Part shown: positions 25,693 to 36,226 of the stretch, piece by piece
How the letters are laid out: each line of letters begins with the position of its first letter
How positions within the stretch are numbered: the first letter of the stretch is position 1
Source of the DNA: Enterocloster lavalensis
GTDB lineage: Bacteria; Bacillota; Clostridia; Lachnospirales; Lachnospiraceae
Length of the DNA: 64,000 nucleotides
Direction of reading: 5' to 3'
Assembly: GCF_902364025.1 (NCBI RefSeq)
Contig: NZ_CABJCG010000006.1
Location: forward strand, 202,524-266,523
Notes under the pieces: generated by a model
The model's database searches: none
Told to the model about the DNA's origin: nothing
Seen by the model: the letters and a program-made list of their open reading frames with translations, nothing else
Translations under genes and position numbers: made by a program

Positions 25693-26766
25693 TTATCTGT
25701 CGATGTACGCTTTCAGCTTTTCCCAGCTGTCCGCCCGCCGGCTCCCGATCAGGCCGTCGATCCGCCCATAGTCCAATTCCGGTCCCATCCCGGCGCCCTC
25801 CCGTTCCCCGTTCCGGTCCTCTAACCCCAACCAGAGCGCCAGGGATTCCATTCTGGAAAAATTGGCCCGGTTGTAGTAAAAGAACGGACGGTGAAAATAC
25901 AGCGCGAATAAAACCCCGTGAAACGAAGCGGAAAATACACAGTCCGCGTTCATTATCAGGTTGAGAAATTCCCGGATATGCAGCGGCTTTATACTGTGGA
26001 TTCCGGGGATTGGCCTGCCGTAATTGATATAGTATACGGAAATCCCTCTCTCCCGGGCGTAGCGCGCGGCATCCGACAGTATCTTTTCCTGCGGATCGCA
26101 GAAGTAGATAACGGCGTAGCGCTCTGAAATGACCCGCCCGTCCCCCGCCATCCGGCTCCAGTGCAGGGGGTCCCAGAGCATCGTCGGGTCACAAACCACA
26201 TCCGCCTCCCGGCCCGACGCCTCCCGCACCCATTGGACCAGCGCGGTTTCCCGGACGCCGATGTGCTGAAACGATCCCAGCAGCGCTCCGATGCGGCAAT
26301 CCCAGGATTGGGGCCATCGGATTCCCGCGGAGGAGGCAAAGGCGATCTTTTTCTTCCCCGGCTCCACAAAGTCCAAAAAATATGCCAGATCGTTTCCCGT
26401 CACGTTCAGCCCCCAGATGATATCGCTGCCGGCCAGAAAAATATCGTAATCCCGGTTTGCCTGCCCGATGCTCCCGCGTCCGTACACCCGGCTTACCGCG
26501 GCATAGCTGTTGAGGAATTCGGAAAACACACGGCTCTTTTCGCGGAAGCTGCCTCCATAGCGCAAAAAGCGGTATATGCTTCTGGGGTCTTTTACCGTCC
26601 ATCTGAGCAGCTCCCGGTCCTCCACGGCCCGGCAGCGGTAGTCGATGATTTCCACGCCGGAGGCGATCTCCTTTAACGCCGTGTACAGGGCGTATGTCTG
26701 AAGGGCGGAGCCGAAATTAGTGGTGTGGTGGATCGTGATCAGTCCGATTCTCACATTGCTCTTCAT
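25693..26766 (-). CDS. Polysaccharide pyruvyl transferase family protein
   Basis: A 357-aa protein of the polysaccharide pyruvyl transferase family. The N-terminus has GLITIHHTTNFGSALQTYAL, the middle VCDPTMLWDP and VIYFCDPQEK, and the C-terminus DCVFSASFHGVLFALYFHRP, all conserved in the family. It probably adds a ketal-linked pyruvate to the repeat unit, giving it negative charge. The ATG at 26766 gives a 50-bp overlap with the preceding polymerase gene, which is longer than usual. Confidence 0.87.
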   Translation of the reverse strand: MKSNVRIGLITIHHTTNFGSALQTYALYTALKEIASGVEIIDYRCRAVEDRELLRWTVKDPRSIYRFLRYGGSFREKSRVFSEFLNSYAAVSRVYGRGSIGQANRDYDIFLAGSDIIWGLNVTGNDLAYFLDFVEPGKKKIAFASSAGIRWPQSWDCRIGALLGSFQHIGVRETALVQWVREASGREADVVCDPTMLWDPLHWSRMAGDGRVISERYAVIYFCDPQEKILSDAARYARERGISVYYINYGRPIPGIHSIKPLHIREFLNLIMNADCVFSASFHGVLFALYFHRPFFYYNRANFSRMESLALWLGLEDRNGEREGAGMGPELDYGRIDGLIGSRRADSWEKLKAYIDR

Positions 26767-27895
26767 CTGTTTGTGTTCCTTTCCCGGCTGCAATCAGCAC
26801 GATCATAAAATAAAAATAATTATACAGGGTCAACACCTCTGTGATCATTGCCGTAAACATACTGCACAGGGCAGCCAGAAGCAGGATGTCCTCCATCCGG
26901 TTCCGACGAATGCGCAGGCACTTTACCGCCGCCGCGATCATGATAAGAAACAGCGCCAAACCGGTCAGACCGCCCTCGGTCAAAAACTGCAACAGGTTGT
27001 TGTGCACCATGGCTGTGCCCGTGCTGTACTCTCCCCTGGAAACCCAGAGCATCTTAACGCCATATCCAAACAGCGGCCGCTGCAAAAATCCGTTGACCGC
27101 GTTGTTCCAAATCAGCGTTCGTCCGGTCAGCGTCATGGACTCCCCGAACAAACCCGTGATGATAAAACGGAGCATCTCAAACTTCTGCAGCGTAAAAAAC
27201 AGAATGTTGTACACTGCAAACGCCATGAGATAAACCACAGGCCGGATCTTTTCCATGATCCGGATGCGAAACAGACAGACCAGCACGGGAAACAGCAAAA
27301 TCGCCATCATTGCCGTGGACACCGACTCTTTGACGATCAGATACAGATTCAGGAAAAAAATAAGGGCGAACGCGGCGATATACCAGGGCCTGCGTGTGCG
27401 CCGGTACCGGACATAGGCGCCGTATGCGGATAAAAAAATCATGGGCACACTGATGCTGGTCAGGTTGGTCCTCTGCCCAAACAGGTAGGTCTCAAAAAAA
27501 CGGCCGCAGCCCATCAATACATTCGCCGCAGAGAACAGGACAAACAGAATCAATATGGAGTCGTACACAATAAAGTCGTTTCGCCGGACCCATAGATCCA
27601 CCAATACCATGGCGAAAAAAACGCCGATGGTATTTCTCAGCAGCGTCAACGTCAGGCTTCCGTAGTAGATGGTTATGAAAAACAGATAGGCCTGCAGCAA
27701 AAGCGCCAGCTTTATGACGGTGTCCGGGCGGTATTTGACCCGGATTGCAAGGTAAAAAATCACGGCGGTGGAACAGGCGAACATCATATCCATCAACAGG
27801 TCCGTTGCCGCGTATTCTCCCATTCCGGGAAGCTTGATAAAGGGCAGCAGCAGAATCATAAATACCGGCCTGTTTTTCAGCACATTTATTTTCAT
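26717..27895 (-). CDS. wzy: O-antigen polymerase/ligase-like membrane protein (Wzy)
   Basis: A 392-aa membrane protein with about 11 segments and a large periplasmic-side loop containing GRTLIWNNAVNGFLQRPLFGYG and HNNLLQFLTEGG, the typical Wzy_C region. It polymerises repeat units outside the membrane. GAGGAG lies six bases before the chosen ATG at 27895; a second ATG two codons earlier is less well placed. The polar C-terminal tail overlaps the start of the pyruvyl transferase gene. Confidence 0.85.
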   Translation of the reverse strand: MKINVLKNRPVFMILLLPFIKLPGMGEYAATDLLMDMMFACSTAVIFYLAIRVKYRPDTVIKLALLLQAYLFFITIYYGSLTLTLLRNTIGVFFAMVLVDLWVRRNDFIVYDSILILFVLFSAANVLMGCGRFFETYLFGQRTNLTSISVPMIFLSAYGAYVRYRRTRRPWYIAAFALIFFLNLYLIVKESVSTAMMAILLFPVLVCLFRIRIMEKIRPVVYLMAFAVYNILFFTLQKFEMLRFIITGLFGESMTLTGRTLIWNNAVNGFLQRPLFGYGVKMLWVSRGEYSTGTAMVHNNLLQFLTEGGLTGLALFLIMIAAAVKCLRIRRNRMEDILLLAALCSMFTAMITEVLTLYNYFYFMIVLIAAGKGTQTDEEQCENRTDHDPPHH

Positions 27896-27910
27896 TCCCA
27901 TCTCCTCTGC

Positions 27911-29092
27911 CTAGCCGTCCAGCAGCTGTTCGTATTCTCTGATCTCATGGGCGTTCCCGTAATCATGGGCGCTCAGGTATTGCCGGATGGACTCTCTCAG
28001 GGCACCGTTCTCCATCAGCTGGACGATTCCGTCGGCGATGGCAATGGGATTCATCTCCACAATCAGGCCTTCCCTGCCATCCTGAATCTGGTCCCTCACC
28101 GTGCTGTAATTGGCGGCCAGCACCGGTTTTCCCAGTATCTTGGCCTCGTCCAGCACCACGGATTTCCCCTCATAGCGGGACGGCTGGACCAGCAGGTCGC
28201 AGCCCCGGATATAAGGGTAGGGATTTTCTCTGGCTCCCAGCAGAATCACCTGCTCCTGTACCCCGGCCCCGGCGATCTGCCGCTCCAGCATTTCCCGCAG
28301 TTCCCCCGTTCCGATGATAAACCATTGGAATCGGTATCCCATGGTTTTCATCCGGCTTGCCGCCTGGATTGCGAAATCAAATCCCTTCTGGCGGTTCAGC
28401 CTGCCGATGGACAGCAGATTCCACTGATCCTTGTGGTACTCCGGCGGAATAAACTCCCCGCTTCTGGCCCGGATCACTGCTGCCGACGTGAGATTGGGCA
28501 CGCAGGACATTTTTTCCTGTTCCTCCGGAAAAACCTGTTTTAATATGTCGACGCACGTATCCGAGATGGATAGGATGCGGTCAAACTGCCGGAAGTAAAT
28601 CCCGTCCATGTCCCGGTCGAATCCGGCGCCCCGGTAGTCGTTGTGAACCCACACCAGCTTTTTTCCGGCGCTCACCTTCTCCGCCGTATAGTACATCATC
28701 TCGCCGGAAATATAAGCTGCGGCCACATCGTAGCTCCCCGGCAGTTTTTTGATCAGCGGACTGTAGAACCACTTCCAGCGGATGCTTTTCTGCCTTCCTT
28801 TCCGCCTGGAGACCAGCCTTGCAATTCCGGTCCCCGCCAGCCGCGCCGCTCCGTAAACCGGATGTCTCCAGGAAAACGGGCTGTACAGATATTTCAGGGA
28901 AGGATCCGGCTCCAGCAGGCGCACCTGGTCCGGAAGCTGTGGCAAAAAGAAGCCGCACTGCCCGTCCCGTTTGAAAAGCAGCAGATCTACCCGGTATTTA
29001 TTTGTACAGTCGGCCTCATTGAGAAAATTCACCAGGCTTCTCTCCGCCCCGCCGTTTGACAGGGACGACATGACAATCAACACGTTTTTCAT
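27911..29092 (-). CDS. Glycosyltransferase family 4
   Basis: A 393-aa GT-B glycosyltransferase. The N-terminal [16 protein letters not shown] is the acceptor-side glycine motif. The C-terminal half has [18 protein letters not shown] and the donor-binding [22 protein letters not shown]-x7-E motif. It adds a sugar to the lipid-linked repeat unit. The start overlaps the next upstream gene by 4 bp. Confidence 0.9.
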   Translation of the reverse strand: MKNVLIVMSSLSNGGAERSLVNFLNEADCTNKYRVDLLLFKRDGQCGFFLPQLPDQVRLLEPDPSLKYLYSPFSWRHPVYGAARLAGTGIARLVSRRKGRQKSIRWKWFYSPLIKKLPGSYDVAAAYISGEMMYYTAEKVSAGKKLVWVHNDYRGAGFDRDMDGIYFRQFDRILSISDTCVDILKQVFPEEQEKMSCVPNLTSAAVIRARSGEFIPPEYHKDQWNLLSIGRLNRQKGFDFAIQAASRMKTMGYRFQWFIIGTGELREMLERQIAGAGVQEQVILLGARENPYPYIRGCDLLVQPSRYEGKSVVLDEAKILGKPVLAANYSTVRDQIQDGREGLIVEMNPIAIADGIVQLMENGALRESIRQYLSAHDYGNAHEIREYEQLLDG

Positions 29093-29601
29093 AAAGATTT
29101 CTCCCCAGCCGCGGCCGCCAGACCGGACCGCTTTTGAATCAGGGCTTCCACCGTGCCGATGACTCTGGCCGGATTTCCGCCCACAATCACGCCCTCCGGC
29201 ACATCCTTTGTGACAACGCTGCCCGCCGCCACAACCGCGTTGGGACCGATCTTTGTATTATACAGGATCACGGCCCGGGTCCCCACGGCCACATTATCCA
29301 GTATCTCGATGGTGCCGGTATAAAAAGGAAGCTGCTCTCCGTCTTTGAGCAGGCCCGACTGATTCAGCATGCTGCCAATCACATCGTGGGTGATCATGCG
29401 CACGTCAGCCGCGATACTCACATTATTGTGTATTTTGACAAGGTGTGGTTCTGATGGAATCGAATTCGATGCGTAGCGGCAGCCTTCTCCCATCAGGGCG
29501 AACACCTTTTTCCGCCTTAAAAAACCGGCCTTCCGAATGGAATTGCGCGTTACAAACATCCTCAGCATAATAAACCACTTGCGCCAATCCGACCATTTCA
29601 T
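29089..29601 (-). CDS. Hexapeptide-repeat acyltransferase
   Basis: A 170-aa left-handed beta-helix acyltransferase related to serine and maltose acetyltransferases. Hexapeptide repeats run from about residue 70 to 140 ([34 protein letters not shown]). It probably acetylates a sugar in the repeat unit. It overlaps the flanking glycosyltransferase genes by 4 bp on each side. Confidence 0.87.
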   Translation of the reverse strand: MKWSDWRKWFIMLRMFVTRNSIRKAGFLRRKKVFALMGEGCRYASNSIPSEPHLVKIHNNVSIAADVRMITHDVIGSMLNQSGLLKDGEQLPFYTGTIEILDNVAVGTRAVILYNTKIGPNAVVAAGSVVTKDVPEGVIVGGNPARVIGTVEALIQKRSGLAAAAGEKSL

Positions 29602-30701
29602 AATTCAATCCTCTCACATAGTTCCCACAGACGCCGTCCGATCCGGTCCGCCCGGTAGCGCTCCTGCATATACTTCCGCCCCGCCGCTCCCATCCGCTCC
29701 ATGTCCGCCTGGTTTTCAAGGGCGTATGCCATTGCCTTTGCCAGACCGCTCCTGTCTCCAACCGGTACAATAAGCCCCGTCTCCCCGTCCCGGATCAGAT
29801 CGGAAGGGCCGGTGGGACAATCCGTGGAAATGCAGGGCAGACCGCAGGCCATGGCCTCCATCAGCGTGTTGGGCATACCTTCAAAATCGGAGGTCATTAC
29901 ATACAGGTCCGCTTCCCCGTAAATCTCCTGAAGCCGGCTGCTCCGCCCCTTCAGGGTAATCCGGTGTTCCAGCCCCAGATTCGCGATCTCTTCCCGCAGG
30001 GCCGTTTCCTGCGATCCAGACCCAAATATTTCCAAATATATCTCAGGTTGACTTTCACTTACATCCCGGAACGCCCGAATCAGAAGCGGATAATTTTTTT
30101 GCCGTTCCAGGCGGCCCGCCGCCACAATCCGGTACCCGGCCCTTGGCCTGGTCCGGTTGATCCCGAACGCCTCGTCGCTCACGGGATTGGGCAGAATATG
30201 GATTCTGTCGTGATGCTGTTTGGGAAAATAAGCCTTCTGCCGCTCCGTCTGGACAATCGTGCCCGGCGCTTTCGCCACCAGATGATTCCGGTACAGCTTC
30301 AACCACCTGTTTTCCGGAAAGCTTTCCGGATTATTCCGCACGGTCTGTAAAATCACCGGGCCGGGCTGCAGAAATCTGCGCGCCAGGTCCACCCGGATAC
30401 AGGTCGTCCAGAGAAACGGGAGAATATAATCCGGATGCTCCTCTGCGATCACCCGGCGGAGACGGTGGATCAGATACAGGAAGTAGGGCGCGGAAAACCG
30501 CTCTCTGTACTGTGCCTCCCTCAGTCCGGACAGGTTGATCACCCGCACACGGCCGTCTGCGGCGTAGGGATCGTCCGCCTCAAAATGGACGGCTACCACC
30601 GCTTCCCTGCCGGATTTTGCCGTTTGATCCGCCAGAATGGATACCACCCGTTCCGCTCCGCCGTAGGAGAGGGAGGGCACCACAAATAAATATTTTTTCA
30701 T
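29598..30701 (-). CDS. Glycosyltransferase family 4
   Basis: A 367-aa GT4 enzyme. The N-terminus reads [20 protein letters not shown]. The donor site has [19 protein letters not shown] and [20 protein letters not shown]. It resembles GalNAc-alpha or amylovoran-type transferases. The start lies 3 bp after the stop of the preceding acyltransferase gene, so the pair is tightly coupled. Confidence 0.9.
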   Translation of the reverse strand: MKKYLFVVPSLSYGGAERVVSILADQTAKSGREAVVAVHFEADDPYAADGRVRVINLSGLREAQYRERFSAPYFLYLIHRLRRVIAEEHPDYILPFLWTTCIRVDLARRFLQPGPVILQTVRNNPESFPENRWLKLYRNHLVAKAPGTIVQTERQKAYFPKQHHDRIHILPNPVSDEAFGINRTRPRAGYRIVAAGRLERQKNYPLLIRAFRDVSESQPEIYLEIFGSGSQETALREEIANLGLEHRITLKGRSSRLQEIYGEADLYVMTSDFEGMPNTLMEAMACGLPCISTDCPTGPSDLIRDGETGLIVPVGDRSGLAKAMAYALENQADMERMGAAGRKYMQERYRADRIGRRLWELCERIEL

Positions 30702-30704
30702 CCG

Positions 30705-31229
30705 TCAGCTCCTGAATCCGGCTTCCAATTTCGCCTGTTTTTCGTCCGGTCCGCAGTAGGCCGTATAGTCAATATCGTCCTTGTGCTTCCGATAATAGTC
30801 GGACACGGTTTCAATCACCCGCGCCGGTACTCCCACGGCCACGGAGCCGTCCGGTATGCTTCTTGTCACAACCGCGCCGCAGCCGATTATACAGTTTTTT
30901 CCAATTTCAACGCCGGGCATAATCACAGCAGCCATTCCAATATGGGTATTTTCACCAATCCGGATGGCTCCGTATATTCCGCCTTCCTCTATGTAACCCG
31001 CTTTTTTCAGCGTCCAGATTCCGCCGTCGTGCGTAATCAGCTTGCAGCCGCTGGTGATGCGCACCCGGTCCCCGAGCGTGATCAGATAGGGCTCGCTGCC
31101 AAAATTCACATCCCGGTATATCTCGCAGCCGCTGCCCAGGCGAACGCCCCGCTTTCTCAACATTTTAATCCGTCCCTGATTGCCGGACAGATTCCATCGC
31201 AGCGCTTCCAACAGTTTTACAATCCTCAT
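30705..31229 (-). CDS. Hexapeptide-repeat acyltransferase
   Basis: A 174-aa left-handed beta-helix acyltransferase similar in plan to the one at 29089 but distinct in sequence. Repeats include IRIGENTHIGMAAVIMPGVE and IGKNCIIGCGAVVTRSIPDG, ending GSVAVGVPARVIETV. Two such genes in one operon suggest two acetylated positions. Its start overlaps the upstream glycosyltransferase stop by 4 bp. Confidence 0.87.
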   Translation of the reverse strand: MRIVKLLEALRWNLSGNQGRIKMLRKRGVRLGSGCEIYRDVNFGSEPYLITLGDRVRITSGCKLITHDGGIWTLKKAGYIEEGGIYGAIRIGENTHIGMAAVIMPGVEIGKNCIIGCGAVVTRSIPDGSVAVGVPARVIETVSDYYRKHKDDIDYTAYCGPDEKQAKLEAGFRS

Positions 31230-32353
31230 TTGGTTCCCTCATACAGTGCCAGCGTCTGATCCACGGTTTTGTCCCAGCTGTACTTTTGGCAGATAAAATC
31301 CGCAGTTCCCTTCCGCCCGGCCTCCACGGCCTCCGGGTGGTCGCACAGATACTGCAGGCGCTCCCGTATGGATTCCCTGCTCCCCTTCCGGCACACGGCC
31401 GCGTGATCCTCCACCACCTCGGTGCATTCCGAAATATCCGAAACCAGACAGCAGTTTCCATAGCTCATGGCTTCCAGCAGACTCAGGGGCATCCCCTCCA
31501 GCTCGGAGGGTAATGTGTAGAGATAAGCGTTGGAGTAAAGTTCTGCCAGCAGGCTTCCCTGGACAAAACCGGTGAATATAACCCGGCTGTCCGTTTCCGC
31601 CAGCTGTTTTAATTCCCTCACGAACTCCTCCGTGTCCGAAGCTCCGCCGGCAATCACCAGCTTTTTGGACGTTTTTACGCCGCCGAAGGCCTCTAAAAGC
31701 AGGCGGACGCCCTTTTCGGGCACAATTCTTCCCAAAAACAGAATATAATCATTGCCCAAAAGCCCGTACAGCGCGGTGATCTCATTGGCCGGAAGTTTTT
31801 CCGGCCGGGAAACTCCGTTAGGTATCATCTCTGTCCTTCTGCCGTACTCCCGCAGAAAATATTGCCTGACATTGTCGCTGAGCACGATGATCTCGTCGGC
31901 AAACCGGACTGCGCAGCGCTCTCCCAGCTTGATATACATAGCCCCAAAACCGGAGTTCCATTTGCTTCTGGACCAGTCCAGACCGTGAATGGTTGCGATG
32001 CAGCGCTTTCCTGTCAGCCTGGGCAGCCACATCATGGCGCATGGCCCTTCCGCATGAAAATGCACGATATCGTACGGTCCGAAGGCAGCGCAAAGGGCGG
32101 CCAGCACGGAGGAAGTGAATGCGGCCGCCCCCCTCACATCCAGCGTGGCCACTGTCTTCAGCCTGATTCCCCGGTAACGTCCGCGGGTTATCCCCGTGTC
32201 AAATGAGCTTCCCGCAACGTGATGTCCCCGGCGGTTGTAACAGGTCACATCGTATCCCAGCTCTGCCATGCGCCAAGCCAGTTCCTCTACCACAATCTCG
32301 ATGCCGCCCTCCCGCGAGGGGATCCGTTTGTGTCCCAGCATGGCGATTCGCAT
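31226..32353 (-). CDS. Glycosyltransferase family 4 (DUF1972 N-terminus)
   Basis: About 375 aa. The N-terminus MRIAMLGHKRIPSREGGIEI is diagnostic for DUF1972-type rhamnosyl or related transferases. The donor site reads LFLGRIVPEKGVRLLLEAFG and PSELEGMPLSLLEAMSYG. I chose the ATG at 32353 because the family starts there, though its ribosome site is weak. Starts at 32389 or 32395 have a better site (GAGG) and overlap the epimerase stop, but add a non-conserved leader. Confidence 0.85.
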   Translation of the reverse strand: MRIAMLGHKRIPSREGGIEIVVEELAWRMAELGYDVTCYNRRGHHVAGSSFDTGITRGRYRGIRLKTVATLDVRGAAAFTSSVLAALCAAFGPYDIVHFHAEGPCAMMWLPRLTGKRCIATIHGLDWSRSKWNSGFGAMYIKLGERCAVRFADEIIVLSDNVRQYFLREYGRRTEMIPNGVSRPEKLPANEITALYGLLGNDYILFLGRIVPEKGVRLLLEAFGGVKTSKKLVIAGGASDTEEFVRELKQLAETDSRVIFTGFVQGSLLAELYSNAYLYTLPSELEGMPLSLLEAMSYGNCCLVSDISECTEVVEDHAAVCRKGSRESIRERLQYLCDHPEAVEAGRKGTADFICQKYSWDKTVDQTLALYEGTK

Positions 32354-32388
32354 TACCGGCCTGCCGGTGCCGGACTTCGCGCCGCCCA

Positions 32389-33447
32389 TCAGCATCCTCT
32401 GTCCCGGAGGTTTTTCTGTTCCATATAGGACTTATACCATTTGGAAAACTTTGTAAGTCCTTCCTCCAGCCCGGTAGACGGCTTAAAGTCAAAATCGGCA
32501 ATCAGCTGCTCCACATCCGCGTAGGTCTGATACACATCCCCCGGCTGCATGGGTAAAAACTCCTTTTTAGCCGGTTCTGCAATAATCCCCTCGCGCAGCA
32601 GGCAGCGCTCCAGAATCCCCACAAAGTCCAGCAGGCTTTCCGGACGGTTGTTTCCAATGTTGTACAAGCGGTAGGGAACTCCCTGCTCAGGATCGGGAGA
32701 CTTCTGCAGCACCTTTACCACGCCGGTGAGAATGTCGTCGATATAGGTGAAATCCCGCTTCATGTCCCCGTAATTGTAAATCTGAATGGTTTCCCCTCTG
32801 ACCATCTTGTCCGTAAAACCAAAATAGGCCATGTCCGGCCTGCCCTCAGGGCCGTATACCGTAAAAAAGCGCAGACCGGTGGACGGGATTTTGTACAGGG
32901 ACGCGTAGGCGTGAGCCATCAGCTCGTCCGCCTTTTTGGTTGCCGCGTAAAGGCTGACCGGATGGTCCACCCGGTCCTGCGTGCTGTAGGGAACTTTTTG
33001 ATTGGAGCCGTAAACAGAGGAGCTGGACGCGTACACCAAATGGGCCACGCCCTCGTTTCCCCCGTCATAGGAATGGCGGCAGCTCTCCAGAATGTTAAAG
33101 AATCCAATGAGATTAGATTGGATATAGGACTGTGGATTGAGAATGGAATACCGCACTCCGGCCTGGGCCGCCAGGTTGACCACGATCTGCGGATTATACT
33201 TGCGGAATACGTCTTCCACCAGTCCCTGGTCCGCAATGTCGCCTCTCACAAATGTAAATCGTTCGTACTGTTCCAAACCGGCCAGCCTGCTCTCCTTCAG
33301 CCCCGTGTCATAGTAATCATTGACATTGTCAATTCCCACCACAAAGGCGGAGGGCGTCTCGCTTAAAATCCGTTTCGCAAGCCCCGCCCCGATAAAGCCC
33401 GCCGCCCCGGTAATCAGAATCCGCTTGTTGTTCATCTCTATTTTCAT
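32389..33447 (-). CDS. UDP-glucuronate 4-epimerase-like NAD-dependent epimerase
   Basis: A 352-aa short-chain epimerase. It has the NAD loop GAAGFIGAGLAKRIL, the UDP-glucuronate epimerase signature DNVNDYYDTGLKESRL, the catalytic YAATK motif and RFFTVYGPEGRPDMA. It should convert UDP-GlcA to UDP-GalA. The preceding UDP-glucose dehydrogenase makes its substrate, so galacturonate and/or glucuronate are likely in the polysaccharide. GGGAG precedes the ATG by seven bases. Confidence 0.88.
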   Translation of the reverse strand: MKIEMNNKRILITGAAGFIGAGLAKRILSETPSAFVVGIDNVNDYYDTGLKESRLAGLEQYERFTFVRGDIADQGLVEDVFRKYNPQIVVNLAAQAGVRYSILNPQSYIQSNLIGFFNILESCRHSYDGGNEGVAHLVYASSSSVYGSNQKVPYSTQDRVDHPVSLYAATKKADELMAHAYASLYKIPSTGLRFFTVYGPEGRPDMAYFGFTDKMVRGETIQIYNYGDMKRDFTYIDDILTGVVKVLQKSPDPEQGVPYRLYNIGNNRPESLLDFVGILERCLLREGIIAEPAKKEFLPMQPGDVYQTYADVEQLIADFDFKPSTGLEEGLTKFSKWYKSYMEQKNLRDRGC

Positions 33448-33467
33448 GTTAAAACTCCCGTATTTTG

Positions 33468-34715
33468 TCAGTCTCTTCCAAATAGATCCCTGGTATAGAC
33501 CTTTTCTCTGACGTCGTCCAGCTCAGCGCCGTAGCGGTTGGCCACGATCACACTGCAAAGTTCCTTAAATTGTTCCAGACAGTTCACCACCCTGCTGCCA
33601 AAAAAAGTGCTCCCGTCCCGGAGGGATGGCTCAAAAATAATCACTTCCGCACCCTTGGCCTTGATCCGCTTCATGATTCCCTGAATGGCCGACTGCCGGA
33701 AATTGTCGGAATCCGACTTCATGGTCAGGCGGTACACTCCGATGGTGATCTTTTTTTCCCGATCTCTGTCATAGGCGTCCGAGGCCTTGTAATAGCCTGC
33801 CTTTCTCAAAATCTGGTCGGAAATGAAATCCTTTCTGGTCCGGTTCGCCTCCACAATGGCCCCGATCAGGTTCTCGGGAACATCCCTGTAGTTGGCCAGC
33901 AGCTGTTTCGTATCCTTCGGGAGGCAGTAGCCCCCGTAGCCGAAGCTGGGGTTGTTATAGTGGCTGCCGATTCTGGGATCCAGCCCGATTCCTTCAATGA
34001 TCTGCCTGGCGTCCAGCCCGCGCACCTCGGCGTATGTATCCAACTCATTGAAATAGCTGACCCGCAGCGCCAGATAGGTATTGGCAAACAGCTTCACCGC
34101 CTCCGCTTCCGTTAGTCCCGTGTAGAGAACCGGCACATTCTTTTTTACCGCTCCCTCCGTCAAAAGACCGGCGAAGGCGCGGGCCGCCTGGTCCAGCTCA
34201 GAGTCCGCCCCGGGACGTCCCACAATGATCCGGCTGGGATACAGATTGTCGTACAACGCCCTTCCCTCCCGCAAAAACTCCGGGCTGAACAGAAGCTTTG
34301 CGTTTGCGTACTTTTTACGCATCTCCCCAGTGAATCCCACCGGCACCGTGGATTTTATCACGATCACTGCCCGGGGATTGACCTCCGACGCCCGTGCGAT
34401 CACCTCCTCCACGGAATCCGTGTTAAAATAATCCTTCTCGGAATCATAATTGGTGGGCGTGGCGATCACGATGAAATCCGCCCGGGCATACGCCGACGCC
34501 CCGTCCTCCGTGGCCGTGAGATCCAGCTCCCGGCCGGCAAGATACTCCTCGATCTCCCGGTCCGCGATGGGGGACCTTCTCCGGTTCACCATCTCCACCC
34601 TTTCAGGCGCGATATCCACTGCCAGCACCCGGTTGTGCTGAGACAGCAAAACCGCGTTGCTCAGCCCCACATAACCGATCCCGGCCACAGCGACTGTGAT
34701 TTTTTTCTCTTCCAT
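33468..34715 (-). CDS. ugd: UDP-glucose 6-dehydrogenase
   Basis: A 415-aa UDP-glucose/GDP-mannose dehydrogenase. The NAD motif is [13 protein letters not shown], the conserved [11 protein letters not shown] follows, and the catalytic cysteine is in [14 protein letters not shown]. It oxidises UDP-glucose to UDP-glucuronate. I chose the ATG at 34715 behind GGGAG; nine codons upstream are unlikely. GDP-mannose dehydrogenase is a less likely alternative given the adjacent epimerase. Confidence 0.88.
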   Translation of the reverse strand: MEEKKITVAVAGIGYVGLSNAVLLSQHNRVLAVDIAPERVEMVNRRRSPIADREIEEYLAGRELDLTATEDGASAYARADFIVIATPTNYDSEKDYFNTDSVEEVIARASEVNPRAVIVIKSTVPVGFTGEMRKKYANAKLLFSPEFLREGRALYDNLYPSRIIVGRPGADSELDQAARAFAGLLTEGAVKKNVPVLYTGLTEAEAVKLFANTYLALRVSYFNELDTYAEVRGLDARQIIEGIGLDPRIGSHYNNPSFGYGGYCLPKDTKQLLANYRDVPENLIGAIVEANRTRKDFISDQILRKAGYYKASDAYDRDREKKITIGVYRLTMKSDSDNFRQSAIQGIMKRIKAKGAEVIIFEPSLRDGSTFFGSRVVNCLEQFKELCSVIVANRYGAELDDVREKVYTRDLFGRD

Positions 34716-34751
34716 TTTCCGCTCCCGCTTTCGTATTTTCACATCGGTCCA

Positions 34752-36194
34752 TTACATGGAACCTTCTTTGCCCAGCACAACCAGAACCGTCTTCAACAGA
34801 ATCTTGATGTCCAGCGCAAAATTCCACTCCGTTATATACTGTTTATCCAGAGACACCACCTGCTCGAAATCCGTGATTTTACTGCGGCCGCTGACCTGCC
34901 ACATTCCGGTCAGACCCGGTTTGACGGCCAGTCTGGCCCGGTGGTGCAGGTCGTACTTCTCCCACTCGTCCACGGTTGGAGGTCTGGTACCCACCAGGCT
35001 CATTTCTCCCTTCAGAACGTTAAAAAACTGTGGGAATTCGTCTATGGAATACTTCCGGATGAAATTTCCGATCCCCCGCCCCGGCCCTTTCTCGCTGCCG
35101 ATGATCCGCGGATCCCATTCCAGTTTGAACATCATACCGCTGCTCACCCGGTTGCTCTCCAGCAGCTCCTTCTTGCGCTCCTCTGCGTCCAGATACATGC
35201 TCCTGAACTTGTAAATTTTGAATTTTTTTCCATTTCTTCCCACTCGTATCTGTGAGAAAAACACCGGCCCCGGCGATTTTATGTAAATGCACGGCCCTAC
35301 GAACAGAAGCAGAGCCAGCGTGATCACACATCCCGTAAGCCCTCCGAGAATGTCCAGGAGACGTTTCATCGCCTGCTGTCTCGCGGAGTACAGCCCAAGG
35401 CTGGTGGTCAGCACCGTGTAATTTCCCAGGCGCTCCATAAACTGTTTTCTCGTCAGCATATCCCGGGCGTCCACCAGCTTGAAGTGGACGGTTACCCCCA
35501 TTTCCATAAACTGACGGATCAGGTCCGCGCAGATGGGCGTGCCCGGAGGGAGATTGATCAATACCTCGTCCACCCATTGGCGGCAGACATAATCGGCCGC
35601 CCCGGCAGTGTCTGCCACAACGGGAATCCCGTCCACCCACTGTCCCGCCATATTCCGGTCAGTCGCAACAATCCCCGCGATCCGAAACCTCTGATAGTTA
35701 TTTTCCCTGATCGCCGCGATGGTTTGGCCAATCAGGGACTCTGTGGTTACGATCACCAGAGAACGGCTCCCCATGCTCTGCCCTTTGCAGTGCAGCAGAT
35801 ATTTTTTCCAGACATATCTCAGCGAGAGACTCAGCAGAAAATAGATTACGCCCGTCAGAATCAGTACGATTCTCGAATAGTTGTCGCCGTTCTGTGTGAG
35901 AATCAGGTAAAAGGATGACAGCAGGACCACCAGGCAATCGTGCTTCAGCGTCACTGTCACTTCCCTGTAAAAACTCCGTTTCAGCACATTCTTAAAGGTT
36001 TCAAAGAAAAACACCACTGAAATTTCGATCAAAAACAGAATGATTAACATATTCCGGTACAACAGGCTCCCCAGAAGATTCAGGGAGCCCAGACGTATGT
36101 GATATGCGAAAAAAAGCGCAAGCTCCAGGCAAACCAGGTCCAGAATGATAAAATCCAGATGCTTCATCCATCCCTTTGCCGCTTTTGAATACAT
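34752..36194 (-). CDS. Priming sugar-phosphate transferase (WbaP/CpsE type)
   Basis: A 480-aa polyprenyl-phosphate sugar phosphotransferase that starts repeat-unit synthesis. About four N-terminal membrane segments are followed by a CoA-binding-like domain and a fifth segment near residue 290. The catalytic domain has FFSQIRVGRNGKKFKIYKFR, DEFPQFFNVLKGEMSLVGTR and KPGLTGMWQVSGRS. AAGGAG precedes the ATG. The first sugar is commonly glucose or galactose, but this cannot be read from sequence. Confidence 0.92.
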   Translation of the reverse strand: MYSKAAKGWMKHLDFIILDLVCLELALFFAYHIRLGSLNLLGSLLYRNMLIILFLIEISVVFFFETFKNVLKRSFYREVTVTLKHDCLVVLLSSFYLILTQNGDNYSRIVLILTGVIYFLLSLSLRYVWKKYLLHCKGQSMGSRSLVIVTTESLIGQTIAAIRENNYQRFRIAGIVATDRNMAGQWVDGIPVVADTAGAADYVCRQWVDEVLINLPPGTPICADLIRQFMEMGVTVHFKLVDARDMLTRKQFMERLGNYTVLTTSLGLYSARQQAMKRLLDILGGLTGCVITLALLLFVGPCIYIKSPGPVFFSQIRVGRNGKKFKIYKFRSMYLDAEERKKELLESNRVSSGMMFKLEWDPRIIGSEKGPGRGIGNFIRKYSIDEFPQFFNVLKGEMSLVGTRPPTVDEWEKYDLHHRARLAVKPGLTGMWQVSGRSKITDFEQVVSLDKQYITEWNFALDIKILLKTVLVVLGKEGSM

Positions 36195-36226
36195 ACTTTA
36201 TCTCCTTGTACACCGGTTCCGGCGTT

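Noticed and set aside
34735..34760. CCATTACATGGAAC near the end of the priming transferase gene, similar to the repeat core
   Set aside because: Only about 12 bases resemble the repeat; the other end is missing, so chance or a fully decayed copy cannot be told apart.
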